Positions 25,801 through 40,800 of a stretch of 64,000 bases of DNA are shown one piece after another. Numbering within the stretch: position 1 is the first letter of the stretch; each line of letters opens with the position of its first letter. The stretch is from contig NC_134367.1 of the NCBI RefSeq assembly GCF_035582795.1, forward strand, positions 47,347,062 through 47,411,061. The letters run 5' to 3'. The position numbers and the translations under genes are program-made. The stretch is from Mycteria americana. Its lineage: Eukaryota; Chordata; Aves; Ciconiiformes; Ciconiidae. The notes below the pieces were generated by a model. That model was not told where the DNA came from. It made no database searches and was given only the letters and a program-made list of their open reading frames with translations.

Positions 25801-28800
25801 CTCCTCTTATTTTAAACAACTTGCCTACTTAATTTCCTGTTTGTGATCATTGACTGTAAGTAAGTGAGGTTCATTTTCTTATCTGCATCATGTAGGTAAT
25901 TAAAGGAAATTGAGAATGGGTAGTGAAGCTTTTATACAACTGAGAATGAAGCTGAATGGAGGGCACCGAGGTCAGCACAGTCCATTATATTTTTATGTGA
26001 GAGGCCAGTATGTCTGCCCTGTCCTTGTTTGCTTAGTGTAGGCTGGACAGACTACTAACTGCAAATCTGTTTCTCTGATTTGCCCAGCTGTCCTTGAATA
26101 AAGACATCTTCCATTGCAAAATGTTAAATGACAGTGATTGACAACTCTGTGATGAACTCTGCTTGTAACCCCCTGCTACTGTTTTCAGGTTGCACAAGAA
26201 AAGACAGAATAAAGAAACATCCTTTGTAATCACCTCAAATGGGCCCTGCTGTTCACTCAATATTTTTTCGTTTTAGTTTTCCTTCTCATTGTGAATCTCA
26301 ATCTGTTCTGCAAAGGCTACAGCTTCAACTATTCCACGCAATATATAATATATATTATTTTAGTACATTGTATCTGAATACTGTTCTTACTTCCATGGGT
26401 GAAGAAACAGATCGAATTACGTATCAATCATTAATCTTAATTCTAAAGTCAAGAAACTTAATACAAACTTTATAGTTAAACCACAAAGCACTGCTGTGCA
26501 TTTTTCACTTTCCCTTTTTCTTTGGTTAAGGCAGGACTATTGCAGCCCATGTGCGAATAATATGTTTACAAGCGAATAATATGTTTACACAGTTAAGTAT
26601 AACTTGGAGTATACCAGGAGATAACTAGGAATTTTAGCTGTGGGTTCTGCAATCATGCGTTTGGTAGTCATGTCACATCTCTCTTTTCTATAGGTCTGTG
26701 ATGGACTTTCCCAATAACATCTTTTGGGCATTAGAGACTGCTGCATCATTTCAAGGGTGTAAGAGTCCTCTCAAACCTACATTTCAACCTGTATGCAATG
26801 CAGGGTCATACAGGAGACAGTGACTTGCTTTGCTGGTGAGAAATGTCACACGTAGACCTGCATAAACTTGATAGTTACATTTTACAAGGCCAAAGGGTTA
26901 TTCTGATAATTGAATTCTGTTTCCTGCATAACACCAGACACAGAATCATCTCAGAGTCTGCAACATTGTGTTACAGATATGCAGCTTATCATCACCCTTT
27001 ATTGGACTTGTTAGAATTGTTCTAAAAGTAAACAACTCGTCCCATTTTAAAATATATCTTTTGCAGTTTACTGGTAGTATGAGGCATTTGAGGAGCCAGA
27101 CTGAACTAAAATTTAAATAAGGTATCCAACATGGTGAGTACTATGCTCCACAGTGTCCATAGGGTTTAAAAAAATCAGATTTTCTTTCTACCCACAAAAT
27201 GCACAAGTTTGGCTGAAATTACTGATTTATAGTGAGAGCTGAACTATAAACTTATATCACATGTAAACCTTCTGAAATATTTTAAATCTCAAGTAACTAC
27301 ATCTTGCCATCTGTCTACAAGAGAGAAGAGGATACTTGTGGAGCATAGACAGAAACGGGATCAAGGTGAGCAACTAAAGTAAACTTGAATATTTTAAGTT
27401 AAGTTCAGTCATGGGAACAGTAAAACTTATAAAGTTAATGAGTTCTAGACTTTAAAGAGCAGTTGATTAATTTGTAACAATGAGGGTCTAAAACAAACCA
27501 AAAATAGTTTCTCACATTCCAGAGTTGAACCAGTAGTCTTTTCTTTAGCGATGCTGTTACTGAAACTACCTTAGAATTGACTGACTGCCTGTACGTTCCT
27601 TTTCTTTATATAGGTACAGTGAACCCAAACACACCACATTTTTAACTTTAATAAACCTGCAATGTGTTTTGCTCTCTTTCAAGTTTTTGATGTAGAAAGA
27701 AACAAGGGAAAAGCATTCTTAGAAAATTTGATACCGAAGTTAACAGTTGTAAAGCTAAAGTATTAAAAAATCTTGCAGTAAACTAGTACTAAAAGTAACT
27801 ACCAGAATAATAAAAAAGGAGAAAAGATGAGGATCATTTTTAGCTAATATAGTAATCGCATTCTCTTTACCTGAACCTTGGTTTAAGTTACATAAACTTC
27901 TGGTAGTCTGAGTACATGCTGATGGACTGCAAAAATCATACATTTGTGCATAGAATGAAAAATAAAAAATAAGCTGCAATAAATAAATGTGGGTTTTTTT
28001 ACAGCTGTTCTGCAATTAACACTAATAATACATTATGAAGTAAATTTTAGTTCTCTGCTGTCAGAAGTTCAAAGGTATACCAATATGCAATTTATTTTTC
28101 CAAGTGAAAACGGCATATTTCGATCTTTAAGTAACTGGATAGACAAATATAAGCTCAACAATAATATTATTATATAACTGGCTTTTGTCTTTTGTTCCAT
28201 TGTACAAAGTGCTACAGAGTATTTTAGTGCAACATTCCGACCTGTCACTTCCACATAGTGCTACAGCGTATAGGAAGTAGCTGTACTCTGATCCTTAAAG
28301 CAGTCTGTGACTGTCCTCATTTGGGTGATACCTATGATACCCTTAGTACAGGACAGAGAAAAGTAGCATGGGTCAAAATACAGAAAGAACAAGCACTGAT
28401 AGTTTGTGAGTAGGTAACTGGATAATAATGTCTTATAAGAGATTCACAAAATCCAAATTTTTCTTTGAGGATACTTGAACTTCTGTACATAAAATATTTG
28501 CAATTATTTCCTTTTTTTATAAATACATATATATATCCCCATTCATGTGCTGACAAAAGTCTCATTTGACCCTGTTAACTGTATTATAATGAAAATAAAA
28601 ATTCACTTAACTAAAGTTCCCAAGTTAATCTTCCTTTGCCCAGGCTCTTCCCAAGAGCACAAGACCATATTATGTGACACAATAATGACACAAGTACATA
28701 TTATGAAACTTATTTAAATTAACCAACATATTTATACTATATTTTATCTTCACATTTTCAAGTGTGATTTTGATTTATAAAGACAGACATTAAATTTACA

Positions 28801-31800
28801 CAGGTGTATCCTGGTAGGCAGCTGGAACACAATCAAGCTTAGATTTATATTCAGAAAACAAATAAATGTGAGAAAACATGTGCTTAAAAAAAAAAGGAAA
28901 AAAGAAAAAAAGCCCAAACTGACCACATACTTAAAAGTTGTTTTTTTGCTCACACCAAAAAGTAAAGTAGATTGAAAAATGGAATTGGAGAAGTACTTGC
29001 TAGAATCACTGCTCTGAAAATTATATCTGTGTTAGTGATTCCATTATAAGCTCCTATTTTAAGGAGTTTATTGGTAGCCCATAAATGTATATGCTTTGGT
29101 CTCAGTTTTATGGGACATAATTCAAACTTCCAAAGTTTAAAATGTTTGGGTTTGTTTTTACTCTTAGATATAAAAGGTCTAGGACAATATCCCAGTTAAA
29201 GACAGTTATAAACATATATTACTAGTTATAAGTTTTAAGAACAAACATGACGTATGTTTTCAAGATTCATGTTATAGACAAAAAGGAAAAAAAAGTAATT
29301 TCTACCAGCTTATTGAAGCCACTATGTAACACAGGGATATTTAGATTGGAAGCCCTGTTTTAGACAGCAGACGCTTGCACAAAGATCTTCCTCACTCTGT
29401 TTTACACATGTAAAAATATACTTTTAAGACAAACTTTGCAGAGGTGATGTTCCAGATTTTTAAGGCAGCCTGGCAGGCTCCGTTAAGCAATGGAGCAGGC
29501 TGAAGTTTTGTAGAGATCTTGAAAAGTGGCTAACATGATGCAAAAGAAGAAAACAAAAATTGGCAGGCAAGATTAGAATATATTTACTACGCAATACTGT
29601 AATTCATCACAGAGACCATTTCTAAATATGCTCCTTGCCTTCATATACCATATAACATATCTCCCTATCAACTGCACACAGATGTAGCAGTGCAATCAAG
29701 TGGCACCCAGCATATTAGAGCCAACCCTGCAGTGCAGTTCCTTTCCCATGGGGACTTTCGCATCCCTTCCTTCCAGGGTCGGTGGCTGGCAGGGAGGAAA
29801 GGCAGAAAGCAAAGCCCTGTGCCAGCCCCTGCACCGCAGGGCACGGAGGAGTCAGAGCCACAAGCCCTTGGGCGGCAGCTGTCCCTGGCTGTGGAGAAGG
29901 GGCTCCTGCTCTGGCACCGGTGCCTCCACTGGGGACTCTGCCTGCCCTAACTCTCCACTCCAGCCTGGGTAGTAGGAAAATGATCTTGCCACTTCTCTAG
30001 TACTCCGTCGGAGTACTCTCCACGCTCTACTTTTGGAAAAACGACAGGAGGGAAACAAACAGGCGTAGGATGGACAGCAACATCCAAGGGATAAGGGCTT
30101 CTCAGTATCTTTTTGAAACAAATACTAACTTTTTTATTTATCATCTAATTAGTGGTTAATGCATTTTTACAGATAAAAGATATGTGTCAAAAGATATGTG
30201 TCAAAAAAATAAAGTAGTATAGAATTCAAATTGTAAAGTTAACCCAATTGACTAGGCTGGAGCAAAACAGTGAGGCTGGGCTACCCTGGGCTCTGTCTCT
30301 AGATTTAAGACTTACCAGAGAGGGCATGGGAAATTTCCGGTTGAGTATGAGAGGTTGAAGAGATAAAGTTGTAAAACCCATCAACATGCAATTATGTAAA
30401 TCTATTATTTTTAAAAAATTAATTTATAACTATCTTTCAGGATTTAAAATGGACTCATTTCAGTAATGGGACTTACAAACGTAGTTTATAAGAACATACA
30501 AGTTAAAAGTTCTTACAATTCTTACAAAGTTCTCACGTTAGTGATCAGAGAAATATATAATTGTATTCTCAGACTTCTCACTTTAAACAGAGACGTGTTT
30601 GATTTTTGTTTTTAAATAGCTGCATATGATAAACACCACAAATTTTACAATTACAGACATCATAAAAAGTACAAGCTAGGGCAATGAAACAGTTGAGTGA
30701 TCACTTAAAAACACCCTGAAGGGTTTAGATTTCACAAGTTCACCTCTTACTTAAAACATCCAAACTACAAACTACTGATGACATTCCTGATGACCAGAGG
30801 TCAGGAGTCTGAAAGACCTTTGCCACTGCACACAGAGCAATAGGAGGTCAGCAATATTAGCTACCAGCAGCAGAGAGTGACCTGGCAGATCTGGGAACTT
30901 CTAAAGTACAAAGTTAAATTACAGACCTCTGCTTCAGCATGGAGTTGCTAAAAGAAAATGCAAGCATGCTAGCACATGTGAGAGAGAGGATTATATAAAA
31001 TAACAAGAATTTGACATGGGAAAAATGTTATTAGGACTTCTATACTAACTTGAAAGTCGATTTCCCTTTTTTTTTTTTTTCTAACGTTTCCTAAGCATAT
31101 CAGAGAAGCTAGGTTTCAGTGTACAGGAAGATACAGTAATAGATAATACAATCATTGTAATTGGTTTACCAAATGGTAAAAAATATGCTTATAGAACCAT
31201 TCTGTTTCAGAATAATTTCCTTTTTAAATTGCATACTTTACTAAAAAATATTAAAACAAGGAATGAATTCATGATTTTAAGTCTTAACTCTCACAATCTA
31301 TATTTCATAAAGTTTATGATCACAATCATAATTCAGTGCTACTTTTTGGGCCAGTCCTAATAAAACCCATTCTTACAATACATTCATTTTTCCCCAAAAT
31401 GTGTAGGTACTTTCATAGTATTAAGCTGTACAGCTTTCATAGAGGTGGCTTTAGTTCACTCTGAGATTTTCAAGTTAAATTATTGATTATAAGTAAGCCT
31501 GTAACACTTGCACAGTCTTAAGGAAAAATAAATGCAAAAGAAGGCTAAAGTAGGACAAAAATAAGAGCAAACATCTGAAACTGGTATGGCATACACATTA
31601 TTCACCTAGAATAAGTTACTTTGACCATAGCAAATAAATATAAATAGAATGGTATAAATTTCATTTATGAAGTGAATTATAGTGATGTGAGGGAATTATT
31701 ACATTTTATCACTGGAAATGGTACATTTGAGATTTTCGCCTCTCTAAGATGCCTGACTTTTCCTATTACTTTTCATGAGAACACTTTTGAACCTGCATGT

Positions 31801-34800
31801 TCTGAATGCATTATCATCACCCCATTTTTTTAAATCTTAATACCTAGATGGGGCAATGACCCACAACTTGCTTCCCCTGTAATCTCAAGTCATATTATAG
31901 GAAAGATTTAAAACCGACTGTTTTTGGCTGCATTGAAACTAATTGTATTACACTAATACAGAAAAGCTTTTCAGTGCATGAACTCGGTAATGCGCTAACA
32001 CAAAACTGGGAAAATCTCTCTGAGTATACATTCAAAAGTCTGATTGTCATAAGAAATCTCCTTCAGTTCCATTTGGACGTTTGTCCACATTTTGAAGCTG
32101 AGCTTGGCTGAATCAGCTGGCTCAACTACCGATTGAAATGATGATAGCAATAAAAATTGTAATAGCAAATCTTGGCACACAGCTTTCCCCGGGAAAGCGA
32201 TCAGTCATTTTCCATCTTTGGCTTTGATCCTCCATTGGAATCTTCCAGTGCAGAGCCCAGACCCAGGGAAGAAGTTAACAGATCTCTGCATTAAGTTAAT
32301 GCTACTCTGCATGGAGACAGGAGTAAGCGCTACTAATTCTTTATGTGAAATGGGGCCCATACATACTGTATATGTTAATGGCAAGCTGTAAAAGCTCTGC
32401 GTGTTGAAAACCAGATTTCAGATCTGCTGACCTGTGGCAGCTCCCCTAGTGGGGAGCCACAAATGCACACTGCTGCATTTTTGTACTGGATTAAATTCCG
32501 GATCTAGACTACTATGTGACCAGAGACAAAAGAGAATAACAAGTTCACAGGCATGAATACCTGTCATCATGTGGTGAAATGACTAGCAGCCTCTGTTCAA
32601 GAGAGGCTCAAGCCCAGAATAATAGAAGAACAATATGAACTGGCAGAAATATATGGGAAACTTGGAAGGTGCCTACACACACAATGTCTTTTCAGCAAGC
32701 CAATGCTACTGGTCTCACTCTGAGCACTTTTAAATGAAAATAGTTTAATATAATAATAAAAAAGCACAACTGTAAGAGGAAGTGACAGCTGCTGCAAGTA
32801 AATTTCAATAAGGGTAGTTCCCTGCTGATAAAAACTGGCACATCTCCACTCATTTCAGTGTAACTATGTGGATTAACATTGCTTGAAAATCTGACCCAAT
32901 GTTTTGAAGAACTCAAGAGCTACAAGGTAATGCAGAGACAGAAGACGCTAATAATTACAAGGGTGAGGAAGAGGGGTAGTCACTGAGGAAACAAAAAAGT
33001 CAGTAAAAGGAAAAATATTTGAAGTCTATTAAACAAATAGACAATCTGTCAGTATTTTGGTGTGCTTGATTTGAGGAAGTTATATCAACACTTCTGTCCT
33101 GAATGACCAGAGGTCTGATGCAGTGAATAACATGGCAAAAATGCTCTTGTACCACCTGTGACCTTAACAGAACATCCCATTACCTGAATGGGACGTACCA
33201 TGCATTACTAGGGCAGATCTAACCCTTTTTGGATGGCAAGTGATAATTTTTCTTGGTGATCTTCACGGCACACAAATTTGTGAGAATACTGTAAACTCAG
33301 TGTTCCTACACAGACTTATAGTATGTCTTTTCTACCTGTAAATAAAGTCATTCATCTAAAGTACACTGTAAGAGCTGTATTAAAAAAAAAAAAAATTAAA
33401 ATGGAAAGATAACTGACAGTTAAGAGAGTTGCAGATATTTTGCCTCTGGTATAAAGTTTTAAGAACTTCTTTCAAAAGACAAAGAAAACAGAGATTTTCA
33501 GTACCAGATGTCTAGGAAGATCCCATTTGGATTTGAGCTACTTAAATTTGCAATCATGTATTTATACATCTAACAGAGCTTCTGTTTCCCCTAGAATCTG
33601 AAAATTAACTAGCTTTGTAGCATCTTCCTTGATCTGCCACCCGTGCCCTGAGGATTAGAGACTCCACCTGAGCTTGTTTTACAAGCATAACAGAAAAAAT
33701 TAATCTCTGCTGGCAGCGATCCCACTGGGATACTGATGAATAATGATATCCCTCTCTTGCTGCCCTCTCAGTCCACTAGAAAAGCCACTCTAACCCAGCA
33801 ACGTGGAAACCGCTGAAACCATTCCAGCTGTGGATTAGCAGGCAGTCAAGCATCCATCTGTTCTGCGCGAATCAAGAGAAAGCAAACACGCATTCTTATA
33901 GCTAAAGAAGTATTAAAAATTAGCATCTTATATGACTGCATATAGTAAATATTAAGACAATCATATACAAAAGAAAAAATAATCTATTATCGACACCTCA
34001 TGTTTACATTTGCTTGCTGCCTTAAGCAAATGATAAAACAGTTGGAATTCATCTCATTAACCTACAGAATATTGTGCATTCAAGGATTTAATATGTTTAA
34101 GATAAATTTTCTTAATATTGTATATATCAGTTGTACCTAAAAATATTTTGTAAGTGGACATGCATACACACACACAATAAATATAAGCAAACATAGTCGC
34201 ATGCCTTCACCTTGACAGGAGAAGGATTTCAGAGACCTGTTGTGAGAGGGATTTTAGCCATTTTCTCACCCTCTAAGGTGAGAGGAATAGACTTGAGATA
34301 TTTTTGCTTTCTGAAAACTAGTAGTTTGAATAATGTCTGCTGGCTTGCTAGTCTTTTCCACTGGAAGACAGAAAGGAAAGGCAGTGGGAAGTTGGCATGC
34401 GGGCAACCCGATCAAATTGGTGGTCTGATTTGACTCTTCCATGGGAAATAGGACAATGATCTACTATAAATTAAGGAAGCTGTATTTGAGCATCATCCCA
34501 GATAAAATTACTTAGAAAAGTGCATAATTTGTCAGTTTTCACATACAACAGTTCCAATATTTTCCTGGATGCCTGGCCCACATTCATTAAGCTGCAGAGG
34601 TAAAGAAAATCTGCAACTGTTTGTTCTCCAAAGGCAAGCTTACTATGTTATACCAAGTTTACAAATATATATATTAACCTTTTCAAATGCTAAGAAAAGT
34701 TTTGGCCTTTTGGTAGCAAAAATCCCTCTGCTATTTCTTCTAACATTATAGGTAGCATGAGCTACCTGAGTAACTGTGAAATAAAGCACCTTGTAAATAC

Positions 34801-37800
34801 TAGGCAAATAATAGGAGAGGGTGATTTCTTAAAAGTTCATCTGTGATAATACATAACATCAACATTTAAAATAAAATTCAACCTTCTGAAGCTAGCCAGG
34901 TTCCATCAGGGAAAAAAAAGAAAAGAATGAGACAAAGAAAGAATCTAAATGTAAATCGGAAAATACAAGTGTCAGATACTTCATTAAGGACTGATCAGTA
35001 ATCCTCTTATGTCCTTTTTTTTTTAAACTACTATGCTAAAGGAACAATATATGCTGGATAGCAATCTTGTATGATGTAATTATTTCAGCGAAACCATTCT
35101 TATCCTGAAATTTCTGTTCCAATCAGAGAACAAGCTACAAAATGCCATCCTCTTTCTTAACAGTTTTACAAGTCTGAGCAATAACTTCTTTGCTGACAGA
35201 GAAAAACATTTGTGTGCCTTTAAACAGCAGTCAGTAAGGCTGAGTTGGTGTCACTAAGTGAACTGAATTCTGTGAAAACAAAGTCATCAGCAATATAATT
35301 GTAACTGCTATAATTTATAGTACAATAGTATAATTCTATCAAAAGCAAAGGCAATAACTAGAAACCAGCGAAGACAGAAGAACTGCAGGCTGCAGAGGGC
35401 CTAAATTTGCCTATTGCGCTTTAATTACAAATCGGGAGGCAGAAAGTAGGTAGAACTTGTGCTGACTTGCTAAAGGCACACCAAGCTTGTAAGACGGCCT
35501 TCTGGAGTACTTGGGGCATGAGAACTCACAGCCATTTATCAAAGCAGCATTGCCCATTATAAAATGTTCAGCTTTACCTTAATAAAGATGCAGTTTAGAA
35601 CTTCAGTTTTGTTTCAGCAAACACAAACATTATTTCAACAAATATACTGTATATTTGAAAATAGAGCCATATGACACGACTGCTGAAAAAAAGCCATTTC
35701 ATTTTCAATATGAATACTTTGCAAAGTATTGGCTGCACATACACAACTATTCATAGTTTGAAATCTCACATAATGACGATGGCTACAACTCTAACTGCCA
35801 AGTGGTAAGTAAAAGACTTTTGTGCTAAAATAAATAAATAAATAAATAAGTGGTGCGCAGCTGAATTGCCTGCAGCTTTAAGCAGTCAGCTAAACCAAGC
35901 TTGCTATCACTGACTTTGCTTCTAGCATATATACCAAGGACAAGCATTGATTTGCCACAGATGGCAGCCAACGTTCACATTTGTAAGTACAAGACCAGGA
36001 CAGTACTCCTACCTACCCTAGCAGATACAAGTGTAATACCTTCCTGGGTCATCAAAATAGTTTTCACTGGTATACATGAGTGTTTTGCTGCCATAACTGC
36101 ATCTATAGCTCCTGTTAAAGGAATTTATTTCCTCATTTCTCTGACAGAAACAATTACTAAAGCAGCTGTTTGACGTGGGGATATAGCATGAGGCTACTGG
36201 CTTCCACTACCACACCTATATACACTTTCACAAGTTTTTCCCTTGGACACTGCACTGCAATCAAAACAAATTAAAAAAAAAAAAGAAAGAAAAAAATTAA
36301 AGATACTATATCATTTCCAAGATAACAGTTCTTGTCTTATGGCCTACCTCATGGGAAACGAATGTCAGAAACCTTTAACTTCAACTATAAAATAGGTTAT
36401 ATTTTAACTTTCCTGAGTATTGATTCAGTTTTTTAAACTGGCAAGTAATGACAGAAGTTGAGTAAGAAGATTGGAGGGGAAAAAAAAGGAGATCTGTTAA
36501 TCGAAGGTTAGAAAGTCATGTGTATTGGAGATGGGAAGGTTTTATATTTTCTGGTTTTGAATGTAATTCTTTCTTATTGATGCCATAAAAATGAAAGACT
36601 TATGCCATGTTCAGTTAGCTGTCAGTGGTGGGCATTGTCATCTTGATTTACCAATTGATTGTGCTTTTCTGGAGAGGCAGGCAGCATATGATGCTTTCAA
36701 ACTAAAAATCAAGCAATCATTTGGAAAAAGAAAAATAAGAAATAATTGTGTCATGACGTTAGAAAAAAATTACTATATTCAAGTACTACAGCAACATTCA
36801 AAACTGCTCCATCTACTGGGGCTAGAGAAAAATCAAGACAAATTTAATGTGTGAGTATTCATGTGTGTAAGTACTCTTTCTGCTAAGTACAAGATATTTT
36901 GAATATACTGGATATAGATGATGAAATTTGGATGCTATTAAAATTCACTGTAGCACTGGGTTTTATTTTCATGAAGCCAAACACAATTTTCAAATTGAAA
37001 TTATTTTATTAAACACACTGTGATACTATCTAGGTGTTCCAAGTGGGAACTGAAGCACAAATGTTTTAAAATATTAAAATCCAGAGAATATAGGCTGTAT
37101 AAAAATTAAGTAAATGATCCTGGAAATGCCTGTGTTCAGGATGAAATTTATGCATTGAACAGTCCTAGGTATGGATTTATTGTGAAGAAAAGATTTAATG
37201 GTAAGAGGTAACAGTTTTCTCCTATTATAAAGGGTCACTAAAATATGCATAACGGCTGAGGCCTGTTTCTATTTGTAGAGTGGCCACAGCAGTCATGTTC
37301 ATATTTTTGAGAATGCATGACATATGTGAAATCAAATATGTAAGTTCTTTAAAGGTTAGCAAGTAACATAATTGCTTTTCATCTGATATAAAGTTTACAT
37401 AATAAAGTATTTCTATTCTTGACACTGAAATGCCTTATTTAAAAAGACTAACATAATGAATACAGTCTTGCTATACTTTTATGCCTTGAAGAAAATCATA
37501 GTAGCACCTTTATTTCCTTCTAAATTAAATGTAAATGTAAATTTAAACTAGAAAATGACTGACTTAGGAAGAGTGATCTGATTTTTTTCTGAAATGGCTA
37601 TAGAACAGAAAACCAGTTTTATATAATATCTTAAAAAACCCAAAAGCAATGTTTCTGCCATGGCTTGCAAAGAAAATATTACACAAAACAGCTCACATCA
37701 GCTTGTTCTTGGGCAATATTTTTGTAACTTATTAATTCCTCCTTCCCTGGCATCTAACTGGAGACCAGTTGAAAAGATGGTTTATCACTGAGTCAAAAAC

Positions 37801-40800
37801 CTTTGTGGCCCCTTCACGGGAGACTGAACCAACAGCTTTAAGATAGAATCCTGCTATGGAAATAAATTTTTTTTAGACTGAGAGTGTAAATATTCACAAA
37901 GACAGGTAATGAAATACCTAACAGGTAATGAGAGACAGATAAAGCATTAATAACTTTACTCTTTTGTTATCTATGTATTTGGGACAGAGAGCGCCTGTTT
38001 CATGAACCTCCTCCTTCTACCTTCCAAACCTGCTACTCCAGCAATGCCAGATTTTCTCCCGAGTTCCAAAATACTTAGTCTAATACAAGCCAGTGTAACA
38101 AAGCCATGTCGATTATCAGATAGAAATATAGGGAAGAGGTATGTGGATACCAAACTTATAAGCCCATGTTTATATCACAGAAAGACAGATATGTATGCCC
38201 CACTATAACACAAATACCATGTTGTTCTGTCCCTAAGCTCCCCAGTTAGAAAAAACCTATCTCTTATAACCACTTTACATGAAAGACAGCAACAGGCACA
38301 AGAAAACCAAGCAGTTCTCTCTTGTAGGTAGAATTCAAAAACAGAAGTAAGGAACAACATGCAGATAAAATAAGGGATGAAAGATGGTAGTGTTCTCCCC
38401 TTCACTGTCCAGTATGAACAGATATGACAAAGCATTTGCTCTGTAAATAAGAATATTAACCAGATAACCAGATAAGTGTAGTAACAAATCACCAAAAACC
38501 ATGAAGCTAGTGGATCTAGCCATCACAGTCCTGATCAATCACCAAGACAGACCTCCTTTCCTCAAGGTACAACAAACCTACATTGGATTTTAAAAAGATT
38601 TGTGGTGACTGCTGCTTTAGTACAGAAAATGACAAAAATTACCCCAAAGTATCTCTCACTGTTTTTTGCCTAGACCTCTGTTTTAATCTCTGCACCTAAT
38701 TTTCAGAATAAAAGGAAACAGTCTTTAGGTACCTCAGGGAAATCCAGCCTGTCAGTAATAATTCATGAACACTTTCTCATCAATAATACTTAATGCAAGA
38801 AGTACCATAACTCAACAGTGATTAAGCTCATTTGGATTACTACTGTCTGAAGCACGGTTAGGAAAGTTTTAAAGAAAGCTCTATGGAAAAGCATCAAACA
38901 TTTTCTCTCAGAAAAATTACAGCTCCACTAGCACAAGTCTGTTACAAAAGAGGAGAAGGGAAAGGGTGAGGGGATTGTACCCCACGTATTTGTGTCACTT
39001 ATTACTATGTACTTCCAACATCACTGCAGGGCTATTCCCATGTGCCATGTTCCTGTTCGTGTTATGAATACTTCAACTCCTAAACCATAATGAAAAGACT
39101 TCATTTGATCTTGCAAAATGCTGGCAGATGATCAAATGAAAAGATAAAATAAAAACAGAGAAAAGAGCAGATACTGGAGAAGACTATGAATGGTCTTGAC
39201 TACTAAGTGGAAACAAATCTTGCTATCAAATGACTTTTTTGAGAGACCCATCAGCACTAGAAACAGGATGACTCAAAACTACTTTTTCATGTGAGTTGCA
39301 AAGATTCATTGATACTTCATTGGTGAATGATCCTGAATTCTGAACACTCCCATCAGCATGTCAAAATATCAATCTGAAACTCAGAATCCCTTAATCAAAC
39401 TCAGATTTAAAACCCTTAATACGATCATAAATTTCTGAACTCTTGAATGCAATCTTGCTTTTTTCCTGGTTTTGTTTTAAACAAACTTTTGTTCCTTTTC
39501 AAGTTACACATTGACAATTTGGTAAAAACTTGCTTATATCCCATTTCAAACCCACAACATAGTAGTTTCTTTGTTACAATTGTACACTTCTGCCTTCCTT
39601 ATATACATCAGACAACTTGTAAATATCTAAAGGTTTGCAAGATTATGAACAACGCCAACAAAAAAAAGACCCATGTGTCACAGCTACAAAATCCTGCAAC
39701 TGCATTTGAGAAATGTTTTGGATGGTTATTCTTAAATAACACTGTCCAAAATTCAAAACTTTAAAATGGAGTGATCAGCAGAATAATCACAATTATAATT
39801 ATGTTTTGCAATGATAACAGGCCTTTTTGTACTATCGCTACAGCTTTCAGTTCCAGCATCATTAAGAGATTCTTCAAATTACTTTTTAAATATCCTTTTC
39901 CCTCAGGATTTTCACTTATACCTAATTAGACTACTTACCCCATGCCATGTAATTCCCTATTGCCAAAACTGCTAAATGCTTCAATAAGAAGGAGGAGGGC
40001 ACCAGTGGAGCAAGGCAGATGTAATGTCATTGGTTAACAATAGAGGTGGGAAGCAACTGCTGTAATTATAAAACTCATTAATTCACAGTGTTTAGGGGAA
40101 AAAAAATCCTTGGCAATAACTCTGTTGAAATGGCAATTCTTTTCAACACTACATCAGACTGAAAAAACCCTTTCAATTTACACCTTCAACAGAAGATGTA
40201 AAGACAGAATAGTAATTCCACTAGTAATTATGAAAATCAGCATCTGCATAAAAAGTAAGGAAAAATTGTCAGGTATAATGGCATCCAGAATTCACACATC
40301 CTTTTCATCATTGGAATTGACACGTGGCACATTTTGACCCCTAACTGATTTTATTTTTAGTATCATTCTTCTTAAGACTGTAAATGAACAACTTCCAAGA
40401 CTATATTTCCAGAAAAAAAAAATTAGAAAGAATTAAAGCAAGATTAATGAATTCTAAATCTTACAATCTCTGCCCAACAGTAGGGTCCTAGGTTTCGTCT
40501 ACAAAAGAAATATTTGCCATTTACCTTAGCGCTTCATGGATGCAAGCTGTTCAAACAGATGAGGAGCCCTGACATAAGATAGGCAGCACTAAGTTCTGCT
40601 TCCATCATTCATCTTCCATATGCTGCTCGCTAGCTTAGGCAGTGTCATGAAGTGTCCCCCATCTCTCCTAATGCTATTCTCAAACTTTCCCTGTCCAAAT
40701 TTGTCTGAAAAAAAAATCTGAAGTTTCTAGGTGGAGAAAATTTTCTCTAGAGAGAAGAGATTTTAAAGAGACAGCAGCTGGAGTAAAGCTCTCACCTTGA

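Noticed and set aside
29690..30144. Five overlapping open frames of 65-90 codons, three on plus and two on minus, which could look like a small gene
   Set aside because: They coincide with the GC-rich block, where stop codons are rare in all frames. There is no splice context, conserved motif or recognisable product.
36591..36854. 87-codon plus-strand open frame with a fairly protein-like composition
   Set aside because: There is no homology I can name, no splice or poly(A) context, and it lies antisense inside an ASCC3 intron.
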